DNA from: Isoetes taiwanensis
Lineage: Eukaryota; Streptophyta; Lycopodiopsida; Isoetales; Isoetaceae
DNA: 64,000 bases
Assembly (NCBI GenBank): GCA_021234155.1
Contig: JAJEKV010000005.1
Span: 27,988,689-28,052,688, forward strand
Reading direction: 5' to 3'
Positions within the stretch are counted from its first letter, which is position 1, and each line of letters opens with the position of its first letter. A program made the position numbers and the translations under genes. Below, one piece after another: positions 44,676 to 58,147 of this stretch. The notes under the pieces were generated by a model that saw only the letters and a program-made list of their open reading frames with translations, did no database searches and had not been told where the DNA came from.

Positions 44676-46400
44676 TCTTAAGTTGGTTCTTTGCAGAGGA
44701 GAAAATTTTTCAGAAATCATATGATGCGTTTAAATGAATTAACGGACATTGCAGCATACCTAGATGCAATGTGCTTCCAAAACTTACAAGCAGCCAACCG
44801 AAATTCCAATGAGCCCTAAAGAACGCCACAGCTGGTAGCAAGAGACAAAACAATCTCAGATCCTACGTGATCTTTTTACATTCATTCTTCATTTGAATAT
44901 AGTGCTTTATATTTTATTAAGACTCACGCCTCAATAATTCCATAGGGGGCCATTGCTGTCAGGGGGGGATCCATTCCACATAAGCAAAGAGTGCATCAAG
45001 CGCAGCTGTCACCAAAGAGGCATGTTCTTTTGCTAACTCTAATTGGTTTTGTTGGGCTGCTATCCTTGCTGAAGTAAAGTGTAGGTCCAAAAGTTGCAGT
45101 TCAAAAAATTCCTCTGAATATAGCAAACTAAACGAGGACAGCTACAAAAAGCAACAACTTGGCTACTTTGTACAGGAATGGTAATGTTTCAGACAGGCTT
45201 TGTGCCAACCCGTGCAATAATTGCCTTCACCTTTCACCTGCAACTAAGAATAACATTAAGCATCTACGATGTACTTGACCATATTTGTTTGTCTAAAAAC
45301 AAAACAGTTCTTTCACCTTTTAGATTCTCATTATGAACAGTCACATCTTCAGGAAGCCGATGAAGAACCATAGCAACTATTTCAGCCTATTGAATCACAT
45401 GCTACATGAATTAAGATAACTAAAGAAGAGATTCTTCACCAGTTACAAACAACTTGCTTACATGAAAGAGAAAACATAACCTTTACATGAGCGGGAGTGT
45501 TGCTACCGAGTTGAAAGAGTGTTTACATCATGTCCTTCCAAATGGGTAGCCCTTCTCTTCTTGCAACCTAACAGAAAGCAGTAAAATATTATGACATGCC
45601 TGAAAAAACAAGATTTACCACATCCAGATGACATGCCACATTAATAGTCACTCATTGCAGTGATGCAAGACATAATTGGAGGATAAGATGTGCCATCTAG
45701 AAGCAAGAATCCAAATGTTTCCATTGCCAAATGGAATCTGAACCATAGGCCTCTGCCACTCAAGTGCTGCTATTTGGCTCTTCATCGCCCACTGCTCATC
45801 AGGTTTCACAAAAGTTTGAACCACATATCAATGACCATGCAGGCCATTTGATGCCTTTCCTCTGTGCTTAATTCATCCCAGCGGATGCACATAGTACTAC
45901 AACACGAGTGTTGAAGACAATTACTAATGAAAAGAGCACAGTCTATTCTGATAGAGCCCCCTGAAGATAGATGAAAATGTTCAAATAAAGGACATTATAC
46001 CTGCAACATTTTTAAACATTCTGCAGAAAAAATGTCTAGGTTGACAATGTGACCTATGGCAAGTGTACGTTGGCTTCAAGCAAGCAGGTGTTTTTTTTTT
46101 TTTTTTTTGAAGAACTGTGTCATCAATATATTAAAAGAACAACATATCTTGCTTTAAGTTTGTCTGCAAATAGTACTAGACAAATCTACTAAGTTAAGAA
46201 TAGTTCTTGAAATGCCATGACTTCTGGTTATCTACATAATGACAGACTTGGCAACGCCTTTGAACAATCAAGAAGCACGTAAAGAGGTCGCTTTTTAAAC
46301 AAGTCAGAGTCATCAGAATGTTAGGTGGCAAACTGAAGTATTATAGTAGCTTCCAACAAGTATAAAACTCTTGGATGTCAGAGAGATATATGAAGAACCA
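44676..46400 (-). pseudogene. HST: HASTY/exportin-5 pseudogene, arm 2
   Basis: This is the inverted counterpart of 14,052-15,730. It retains 56 bases lost from arm 1 that encode 'QWAMKSQIAALEWQRPMVQ', the segment matching the 'EWALKSQTAAL' stretch of HASTY; this strengthens the identification. It has its own lesions: a frameshift in the 'IDMWFKLL' region and a 50-base insertion ending in about 18 A's (46,089-46,138). It lacks the 2.25 kb that separates the copia fragment from the HASTY part in arm 1. As both arms have private deletions, neither is a direct copy of the other's present state. Confidence 0.72.
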
Positions 46401-47050
46401 GCATGGATAAGCATACATCGAACAACACTGATTATCGCATGTTCCTGATGCTCAACAATATCATTTTGCTGAGGGGAATAAGTGATGGTAGGCTCACAAG
46501 CTATATCATGCTCTTCACAAAAACACTTGAATTGAGCAGAGGTAAATTCTCCACCATTGTCAGTACGTAATCTCTTGATCACTTTGCCAATCTGACTCTC
46601 CACCATACTTTTAAACACTTGGAATTTGGTGAAGACTTGGGACTTCGTAGAGATAGAATATACAAAAACTCTACGGGAAAAATCATCTACAAACAAGATG
46701 AAGTATCGTGCACCACTCAAAGCACAAGGTAGTGGGCCACATATATACCAGCATGCACATGCTCCAAAGGTTGTATTGCATGTTTTCCTTTTACATTGAA
46801 AGGACGGCGATGTTGCTTCCCAACAGCACATGCCTCACATATACCCATTGATGCAGTGCTACTCAATGATAGACCATCCACAGTTCTATCAGAGACCATA
46901 TCCAATAATATTGGAAGTCAACATGTGCAAAATGACAATGCCATAGTGTACTTGATTCATCTCCACTGGCATTCATAAGATTCACAAAATCATCAGTCAA
47001 TTTAAGCTCGTAGAGACGACCTTCTCTCAGGGCAACTTCAAGTACACATA
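46401..47050 (-). pseudogene. copia integrase fragment, arm 2
   Basis: A 172-codon open stretch carries 'FVDDFSRRVFVYSISTKSQV', 'RLRTDNGGEFTSAQFKCFCE' and 'NDIVEHQEHAIISVV', the integrase core with D, D and a recognisable third acidic region. It is better preserved than arm 1 (GGE kept, where arm 1 reads GGK). Upstream is the pre-integrase zinc region ('CEACAVGKQH'). Homology to arm 1 starts near 'tgtacttgaagttgcc' (47,050). Confidence 0.85.
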
Positions 47051-47690
47051 AGTCACATTTAATTAAAGTGGGTCTCATGCCATTCCCACTTTTTTTTGGA
47101 ACCCTGTTATTTTACACAAAAAGGACGAGGGAAACTTTTAAACCCGCATTATTACTTTAGAAGATGCATGTTTTTCTCTAAGAAAGAAAATGTTAAGGAA
47201 AATTAAGTGGTCTATTTTTCTCGGTTAGCGAGTCGAGAAGATAAAGAGCACAGCTAAAACCAATGAAAATGCTATCTCTCTGTAAACAAAGTGTTGATCT
47301 GCCCTGAAATTTTATTCATAAATAATTTCAATACATTGAATTTTATAGTGGTTGAAGATACCATGATGGTCGGGCTGGCACAAATATTACATCATCTTCG
47401 CACACAGACTACCTACTGGGAACAGCATGCAGAGCAAGGTCCGAGGTGTTCCAAGCCACGAGAGCAACTTGAAGAGAATAGAAATCTGAACACGCTGACC
47501 TGACCAATGCATGTCACCAACCTCTTCTCGTCCTCCTTCTTCAATGAACGGGTCTTTCCATGGCTCCTGATCATGTCCTTTTTGTTCGCGATCTGTACTG
47601 CGAAAGGCAAAATCAAGTTAATGCAAGTGATGCTACAGACAACACAAATAAGAAAACAACCAGTTCTAAGGGCCATTTCTGAAGAAAGTA
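47051..47690. other. unassigned stretch beyond the duplication
   Basis: No recognisable gene was found. 'tctcggttagcgagtcgaga' near 47,220 is an outlying relative of the palindromic minisatellite to the right. Confidence 0.35.
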
Positions 47691-47694
47691 GGTC

Positions 47695-48075
47695 TGAGGC
47701 CCTTTCTCGACTCGTGAGTCGAGAAAGGCCCTGGGCCATTCTCGACTCGCGAGTCGAGAAATGTAGCTTAGAGCCTCCAAAAAAACCTCGGATGGCCTTT
47801 CTCGACTCGCGAGTCGAGCCAGTTTTGAGGGCCTTCCTTGACTCGCAAGTCGGGAAAAGTAGCTCAAGGTGAAAAATGCAGTTCTGAGGGTCCAGAAATG
47901 CAGTTCTGAGGGCCTTTCTCGACTCATGAGTCGAGAAAAGCAACTCAAGGTGAAAAATGCAGTTATGAGGTCGAGAAACGCATTTCTGAGGGCCTTTCTC
48001 GATTCGCGAGTCAAGAAAGACAGATCAAGGTGAGAAACGCAGTTCCAAGAATCGAGAAACGCAGTTCTCTCACAC
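47695..48075. repeat. palindromic minisatellite, CTCGACTCGCGAGTCGAG
   Basis: At least six copies of the 18-base perfect palindrome CTCGACTCGCGAGTCGAG or near variants lie at about 47,708, 47,740, 47,803, 47,840, 47,920 and 47,998. They are embedded in a roughly 60-base unit with 'gaaaaatgcagttctgaggg' and 'agctcaaggtg'. Frames open on both strands (for example 47,413-48,101) derive from the repeat and are not genes. Confidence 0.75.
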
Positions 48076-48127
48076 AGGTGTTGACTGTATTTATAGTCCA
48101 AAAGGTAACCTAGACAGGGGAGGTGGA

Positions 48128-49457
48128 ATGCATAAATGGGAAAGAGAAAATTGTCCCTGGTGGATTGATTTCCCTTTAGGGTCTTATCCAGAAGAAGAAG
48201 AGTCAGATTACAATCGGATCCGTGGAGGGCAGAAAATTAAGGTGGATCCAAATGAGGAAAAAGTGGATGTTGACAAAAGAAAGAGAAGCAGGAAAGACAA
48301 GCCAAAAGTATCTGATGCAACTAATGAGGAAAATGAGGAAGAGGATCTCATTGTCTTTATCAAACACCTCCACAAATGCATATGTCTGATGTTGTACAAG
48401 TTCAAAAAGAATGCCACACTGAATTTCGAGTTGTCCAAGCAGATTGTGGTCTCTAGGGCTGTAACATTAGGCGGCCATGAAGTGTTCACAGCGTTGAGAA
48501 ATTTAGGAAAGGAAGTCAAGAAATCATCCATGTACTAGGGGGAATGGAAAAGTCGAGATTGGGGTGCTAACTTGGTTCTTGTTGATCTCGCCTACAAATG
48601 AGCCTACAAGAAGTGACTCAAAGCGAAACACCATCTTTGGAACAAACTTGACACACAACTAGTAGATGGATGTTTGAGTTTAGGTGAACTCGCTTTGGAT
48701 GATAGTGGATGGTTAGGTGTGCATTAGCGGTTTTGAGTTTCAAAAGATGATAGATATGGCAGCCGGGGAAGAAGAACCTTGAACTAGGAAGATCATACAA
48801 ATTGATTGGGGACAGACCATTCAGTTTTCATAACGATAAATACTGAATTCTATCAAGAAATGTGATGATAGTATCTCTCTACAAAAGAGTTGGCACAAAT
48901 CCGATATTTAAATCCAAGGAGGTATTTAGTCAACATGAGTTGGATTATAGCAATTGAACGTTTGAGGCATTACTTAGGGCCGGGTGACGAATGAGATCAG
49001 CAAAAAACATCATTCATTTGCGGCATAATTAGAGAAGAGCACACGCTTTAATGAGTTTTTACTCCAACTGCTATGTGATTGTGGTGATTATGTAAATTGG
49101 ATTTATTGGCAGTGCAGGGGTCTATGGTTGAGGCATCGCGCCAGGTGCATTGCTATGCAATGGATTTTGATGCTGATATTTGTGATGTGGTCAGAACACT
49201 TCGAATGTCTACATTCAAAAAACCATTGGCAGAAGGGGCTCCTTCTATGCAGCTGGATTTGGAGGAAGAAAATGAGATAATCAGGGACGTGATTGAAGAA
49301 CCGGTTGATTAGTTAGTGAGCTAAAATTTCTATTTTTTGCCCGTCTATGCTGAGCAACATGCCACAGTGTTGTCCTCAATGTCAAGTATTGAGCAAAAAG
49401 TAAAGAAACGCAAAAGATGTCTTTACATCGATGACGAGGCACAAGAAGATACTTGAT
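48128..49457 (+). pseudogene. unknown decayed gene
   Basis: The first part, 48,128-48,538, is an open 136-codon frame: 'MHKWERENCPWWIDFPLGSY', then a Lys/Glu-rich segment ('DKRKRSRKDKPKVSDATNEE') with a nuclear-signal look, then 'LGGHEVFTALRNLGKEVKKS'. Beyond a stop the same frame continues with 'KLDTQLVDGCLSLGELALDD', and 49,097-49,312 encodes 'AMDFDADICDVVRTLRMSTF' and an acidic end. A few stops separate coherent pieces, so it looks like one recently lost protein. I do not recognise it; a transposon-encoded DNA-binding protein is one possibility. Confidence 0.4.
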
Positions 49458-50453
49458 TTGAAAATATAAAATATCTCTGTTATTTATACAGTGACATAAA
49501 ATATTATTATCTGACATAAAACATTATCTGACATAAATATCTCTGTGTAGTCTATACAATTATTGCAGTGACATAAATTACTATGCTATTTCTAATACTG
49601 TAATCGATCTATCTACTTTCTAAGTGTAATTCTCCAATTCTTCTTGTTTATATTATTAAATGTTGTTGTTATCTAGATACCAACGTTGTTCTATGGTTAG
49701 GTTGTTTAAGTCTACGGTGCAAGGTGCTGTCCCTTTTGCAGGCAAACATTGTATCCTGTCGATTCTTGGAATATTAAGAATATTCCATAAAAACTCAAAA
49801 AACATGTTTCAAAAAAACCTAAAAAAAAATTCCCCCGTGCGCTAACCCCTCACGCGCATCCATCCAGAGATACCTGTAGAAAAACAGTGAAGGAGCACTA
49901 CTAGAGTTGAAAATGAATATTTACAAACCCCAAATGTCTTGGATTGGTGAGGTTGAGGATACAAACCCACAAGCTATAGAAAAATAAAGATATGCTTTAA
50001 ATATAAAAAGACCAGAAGAAATCCAGAAGAACGAAATGGATGCATTAATTTATTGGGTTGAGACATAGGGTGTCAAATAGAGGATCAACATTAGAGAATG
50101 CTACATAAGCAATAAAACATAGGCCGAGTTCGTACAAAATGGAAAACACACCGCATGACATCACACGTCACCCATGTGCAAGAACAGATAATGCAACTTC
50201 GCGAAGCAACAAAATAACTGTGCTAATAAAGTGAACAACGGAACCAACAAACACTAGAGTTCCCGGATGATCATGCCAAAAACAAAGAAAAAACCCTTAA
50301 ACGCGACCCCAAATATTCAAATTCAAGTATAGGTCCAAAACCAAATACATAATATACTGATAAGAAATTTAGCCACAAAGAACAAAGAGGTGGAAACATG
50401 TCGCAAAATACTTTTAAAGGAACAAAAAAGGTCTCAAAAAATTTAAACTGAAT

Positions 50454-50456
<3 letters not shown>
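49458..50456. other. AT-rich spacer
   Basis: There are short repeats of 'atctgacataaaatatta' near 49,490-49,530 and an A-run near 49,800. Nothing else is recognised. Confidence 0.35.

Positions 50457-50529
<73 letters not shown>
50457..50529. repeat. (GA)n microsatellite
   Basis: About 35 uninterrupted GA units lie at the 3' end of the SINE (minus-strand sense). Confidence 0.95.
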
Positions 50530-53390
<2,861 letters not shown>

Positions 53391-53884
53391 CCGGGTTTTC
53401 CCCCCCCCATCATTCGACCTCAAAGTAAATCAGGATCATTCTAGTGGTCGCTACAATGCAAAGCGGAATGGATTGACAAAAGCAAGAAATTAAGAACAAA
53501 TCACGGGCCCAAAATAATCTTCAATCTATAAGAATAAGAGAAGGAAATACAATGCAAATTGCCCTCCATGCCTCCAAACATGGAGGGCTCTGAATCCATG
53601 ATCAAGAGGTCTCGAACCCTCTCAAGAATCTTGGATCGAGGAGAGAGCTGAACTTCGTGTTCCTCAAAAATTTTAAATACTTTGCACCTCATAATCTTCA
53701 CCTTCCATTCCAACCTCTTCATCTCAACCTTTGATTTATGCCCCTTCATCTTAGCCTTCTATTTTCACCCCTTTATCTTAGCCATTTAAAATAATTGTAA
53801 TAAACATCCCAAAGGCCCTTATAAATCTAGGCCCTTAGGTTACAAATACTCCTTCACGCCCCCTCCTTTCTTATGTTGACCGGG
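53391..53884. repeat. degenerate relative of the LTR-like repeat
   Basis: The pyrimidine-rich block 'cttcaccttccattccaacc', 'cttcatctcaacctttgatt', 'cttatctta' at 53,690-53,790 resembles the internal block of copies A and B at 30.9 and 32.9 kb. The match is weak and limited to this block. Confidence 0.35.
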
Positions 53885-55184
53885 TGCCAAAATCCCGCTC
53901 AACAGCCCTCTTCCGAGCGCTCCGCCTTCGCCTGTGAGCTCGACAACTTCAACGACTCCTAACAGTTTTAGGGTTAGGAATTGTTGAGTAACGATCGTGG
54001 GTTTGTCTGTTAGTGTAGAGGTTTCGCCTGAGATCATGTTCCAGGTTGAGCGGGCGAAGTCCGAAGCAGATCTCATCCATTGCCAGACATGAGATCACAG
54101 AAGGAGACCACGTGCTCTAAACTCTTCCATTATCTTCCTTCTGTGATCTCCTATCTGGAAATGGATGAGACCGCTTCCGGGGACGATCTCGCAAAAAACC
54201 TCTACACTAACGGGACGAACCCATGGTGTAATCTCGGCGAGGTTACTAAGCAATTCCTAACCCTCAACTGTTAGGGGAGATCGATTGAAGTTGTCGATTT
54301 CCTCGCGGTGGGCCTTCGCCGAAGAGGCCGAGCCCTCTTGCTGGGATCAGAGCCGCCACCCCTAACGACGTCTCACCTAGAACCCGACCCAGGATAGTTG
54401 GTTCTCCTCGCGTGATCCGATGGCTTACTTTTTCCTGGCCGCAATGAAAAACGCCGGAAAGTCGATAGCGACTTCGACACCAAATACACAACGGAGGCGA
54501 TCACGCTTTGGGGCCCCGGGATGCTTTGAGCTGAATGGAATAGTGGCTGGTCGACTCTCAATTTAAACTAGTAACGTAATGATGCCCCTTAGCATCTGCA
54601 CCAATTTCCAAAAATCCGCTTTTTAAAGCCAAATTACCTTTCTTCCGATGGAGACAAAGAATGTTCGGGCCAATTTGGATCATTTGGGATTGCAGTGTGG
54701 AAAATCGGCTCGAGTTTTGGCGGAGGAGGGCTAAAAAGGCAACGATGACTGTTGGCAGGTACCTCGATAGCTGGCGGCATGCATATCGGTAGCTGGTGCC
54801 GTAGGCCTCGTATACGGCATCTAATCCCACTGATATTAATGGGATGTGGCAGAGGCCCGTGAGAGCGGTCGGAACGCATGCAGTTCCTCAAGTGCTGGGT
54901 AGGTGGCACTTATCGTCGTCGTGAGCAATAACCCCCGAAAGGTGGCCCGAAAGTACCACGATTGCAGGGTTAGGGAACCTACGCTTGGGACGAATAGACC
55001 CCCTTACTTTAAGGCACCATAACTTTCTAGCCTGATAATTTTTGGTGTCCATGTCTTTGGAGAAATTGTTACATACAACATTAATACAATATTAGGTATC
55101 CAAATTAGTTGACGGATCGAGGGACGCGTGAAATCCGACTGGGCCAATTTGCCTCTTAAGGCGCAGAACATGGCGACCATACCC
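53885..55184. mobile_element. foldback element F3
   Basis: The 'core' of F2 occurs here as an inverted pair (53,900-54,090 and 54,130-54,330) around a centre near 54,110, followed by one full arm (54,360-55,184) ending CCATACCC. The outer left arm is missing. Landmarks shared with F1/F2 include 'aatggaatagtggctggtcg', 'aaagccaaattacctttctt' and 'ggcaccataactttctagcc'. Confidence 0.75.
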
Positions 55185-55349
55185 TAATTTCATTGCGCCT
55201 TTATTTCTTATAGCCTCTGACGTGCCTTTTTCTAGCTTAAACTTCCCAAATATTAAATCACAGTAATCGTCCGAATATTCGGTTGCGACTGCTCTGTTGG
55301 GATGGCTCAACTAGGATGGCTCTGTTTAGGCTTCAAATTCCAATGGCTC
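55185..55349 (+). repeat. copied CAP-gene upstream piece
   Basis: The segment matches the reverse complement of 35,345-35,468 ('gcctctgacgtgcctttttc', 'agtaatcgtccgaatattcg', 'ggatggctctgttt.ggcttc'). Foldback plus CAP upstream DNA are thus in the same relative arrangement as at 35.3-36.8 kb. Confidence 0.75.
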
Positions 55350-55591
55350 CACTTTACTTCAGCAAGGATAGCAGCCCAACAAAACCAATTAGAGTTAGCA
55401 AAAGAACATGCCTCTTTGGTGACAGCTGCGCTTGATGCACTCTTTGCTTATGTGGAATGGATCCCCCCTGACAGCAATGGCCCGCTATGGCATTATTGAG
55501 GCGTGAGCCTTAGTAAAATATAAAGCACTATATTCAAATGAAGAATGAATGTAAAAAGATCACGTAGGATCTGAGATTGTTTTGTCTCTTG
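55350..55591 (+). pseudogene. HST: HASTY exon fragment, third copy
   Basis: These 242 bases match 15,321-15,562 without an indel and, by eye, with one substitution (gatcAcg against gatcGcg; the arm-2 copy also has A). They contain the exon 'QLELAKEHASLVTAALDALF' and the following intron start. The join to the CAP-upstream piece is abrupt at 'ggctcc'. Confidence 0.85.
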
Positions 55592-55599
55592 TGTCTGAA

Positions 55600-55740
55600 G
55601 TCATGTAAGTGGTCCGGCCTACGAGGGTTATGGGGGCGTGGCAAAAAATATAGCAAAGTATGGCAAACATTTTATGGCAAAGGGATAAGTATTGAAATTG
55701 GAAGGGAGATACACATCACTAAGGACCTTTTTTGAGTCAT
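55600..55740 (+). repeat. partial LTR start, extra copy
   Basis: A 140-base copy of the repeat start ('gggttatgggggcgtggc', 'acattttatggcaa', 'ggagatacacatcactaagg') precedes the longer copy at 55,741. It is also found at 57,888-58,035. Confidence 0.7.
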
Positions 55741-58035
55741 GTCCTACGAGGAGTGGTCCACATCGCCCGGGGTTATGGGGGCGTGGCAAAAATATGGCAA
55801 AATATGGCAAACATTTTATGGCAAGGGATAAGTATTGGAAATTGGAAGGGGAGATACACATCACTAAGGACCTTTATTACTTGATATATATTAATAAAAG
55901 GTGATCATATCATAAAATGGGGTCGTGGTGATAAAAGAAGGCCTCACTATTTTGCACAAAAGGGCCAAGGGAATAATAGCAATGGGCCTTTCTTTGAACA
56001 AAAGGGAACGTGAGCATATATTAAAAGCAGCATCGGATCTATGGAAAAAGGTTGGATATTTTGGGGGCAAGAGAAAAGGACGATGGGATATTTCTAAAGA
56101 TAAGGGCCTTTTCCTTATAAAGATAAGGGCCTTTTCCTTATAAAAGGGCGTTGACGAATATTAGGCGAAGGAGGCATTTTAAAATAAGGGTGGACGCTCA
56201 AAAAAGGGGAGATATTATTATGGGCAATTGCCTTTTCAAAAAAGGCAATGAAGATATAAGAAGGCATCGACTTGTAACAAGGGACATACAGATGGAATTA
56301 GAGCAAGTTCCTTTCTTGTGTGAAGGGTGAATATGAAAAGTTGAGGAGGAGCCTTCTTATCGATAAGTGGATTATCGTCTTCCTTTTAGAGCCTACGATG
56401 GAGTAGCTAGAATTGCTCGCCATAAAGGTTGTCATTACCTTTTGCCATAACCTTGTGGACCGGGTTGGGTGGTTAAGCGTGCTTAGCAACGTATTTGTCT
56501 GTAACATATGTGATGTAATCGGATCATGTTATACAATGAAGATGTTGTTGAGTAATTTCTGTTTTCCCATAAACATTGAATCGTATCAAGTGGTATCAGA
56601 GCGGAAGTTTACGATTCTTTTGGGAATCTATGGGCTATGGAAACATCACCGGGATTTGAATTCCTACTTTGGATTTGAATCAAAGAAGATGGAACTAGTG
56701 GTGGTATTATACTCTAAGGCTGCGACACACCAAGAATCTTGCAAGTTTGTGCTGCAAGTACAATTGGGTTGAACTTTGTTAAAAAGTGTGTTGGGGGCCA
56801 AATATATGAGTGAACTGGCAAATCCTTGGAGCGTGGCGTCCAAGTAAGGAGGATTTGACGACTACTATTTACCAAGTGGGGGCACGATGTGAGATAAAAT
56901 TGATTGCTTTAGGTGGAGAATGCTCGAAGCGTATAGGGACCGACTTGTTGAGAACGAGTTCGGAGTATTAGGGAAATTCCTATGATCCTTTGGGGGATTA
57001 TGGAATAAATAAAAGCATCTTGCTTGAGATTGCGAAGTCAGATCGTGGTGATCTGAGAGGCCGATTGGTCGTGGTATAAATATTTGACTTTAGAAGTCAT
57101 ATTAACACTTGACCTTATTTGCAGGTTTGCTTAGTGTTAAGCGTTGGGAAGGAACTTTACGGACAAGCTATCAAGGGTATGGATGTAAAGAAATTTGGAT
57201 GCGGAATCTCAAATTACTTCCTATGGGACAGACTTATGGGTAAAGTTCCTAAGTTAAATTTCTTTATTTGGAATAAAGAATAGATACTTTTGTTGTGTAT
57301 ACCCATGGTAGATTAGTGACTACGATTGCAACGTAGCCGGCTTGAACATGGTACACTAGATAGGGAATGCCTCTTGGTAGATTAGTGGTTGTGTTTGCAG
57401 CACAATCGGCTTGAACAAGAGAGCATAAGATGTAACTTCTTGGAAGATTAGTAATTGTGATTGCAACACAATTGGCTTGACAAAGTTACATCTGTATCTT
57501 GCAGATACACTGTATCGTGGTGGCGATACAATCAAGTAGTACCGCGGAGGTACGAAAGATAATAATGTACCGCAGAGGTACAAGGATATATCGTACTGTG
57601 GAAGTACGCGAATATCTATAACTGCTTCTAGAGTTTTGCAGGGATCTAAAATAATGGAAACGTGGAGGTTCCAAAATGGATCTAAAATAATGGAAACGTG
57701 GAGGTTCCAATGGGTATAAGGTACTGTGGAAGTACAATAACTTATATAACCATTCTTGAGTTCGCATGGTCCAAGAAACTCCCAGGTGTACGTTGATGTG
57801 GAACAACCGCCTTGAGAAGGGATGGCCCAAATTGGAGCGAGCTTGGACGATCGCGGACGATCTCTTTTTGAGAAGGGATGGACTGATACGGGAGTGGTCC
57901 ACGGCGCCAGGGTTATGGGGGCGTGGCAAAAATATGGCAAAGTATGGCAAACATTTTATGGCAAGGGATAAGTATTGGAAATTGGAAGGGGAGATACACA
58001 TCACTAAGGACCTTTATTACTGGACCTTTATTACT
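55741..58035 (+). mobile_element. non-autonomous LTR retrotransposon
   Basis: The 5' LTR runs from TGTCCTACGAGGAGTGG (55,741) to about 56,588 and is followed after AG by the primer site TGGTATCAGAGCGG (56,591). A truncated 3' LTR begins near 57,888 and keeps the first 145 bases. The 1.3-kb interior has no gag or pol. It contains a repeated 'gtagattagtg.ttg.g.ttgca.cac' unit (57,305-57,480), repeated 'taaaataatggaaacgtgga' units (57,648-57,710) and two 'gagaagggatgg' purine tracts before the 3' LTR. It resembles large non-autonomous LTR elements mobilised in trans by copia enzymes. Confidence 0.6.
56591..56604 (+). promoter_or_regulatory. tRNA-iMet primer-binding site
   Basis: TGGTATCAGAGCGG is complementary to the 3' end of plant initiator-Met tRNA and marks the end of the 5' LTR. 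Confidence 0.75.
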
Positions 58036-58049
58036 TGATATCTATCTAT

Positions 58050-58147
58050 CTATATCTATATATAATAATAAAGCCGTTTTATGATAGTCTGTGCGCAATT
58101 ATATATAATAATAAAGCCGTTTTATGATAGTCTGTGCGCAATCTTGC
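58050..58147 (+). mobile_element. Helitron-like terminus, tandemly doubled
   Basis: Two adjacent roughly 45-base units read TATATAATAATAAAGCCG then TTTTATGATAGTCTGTGCGCAA. The same sequence on the minus strand lies at 4.03-4.11 kb. A terminal duplication like this is seen when one rolling-circle element inserts next to another's end. The 3' end was not found. Confidence 0.45.

Noticed and set aside
47695-48075. CRISPR-like array
   Set aside because: Repeats are palindromic and regularly spaced, but the spacers are themselves repeats and the DNA is plant nuclear.
47413-48101. Long minus-strand ORFs with 'STRESRKAL' repeats
   Set aside because: The repetition follows the palindromic minisatellite at the DNA level; there is no protein signature.
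57356-58004. 194- and 172-codon minus-strand ORFs
   Set aside because: They run against the orientation of the LTR element, consist of its internal repeats and show no known motif.
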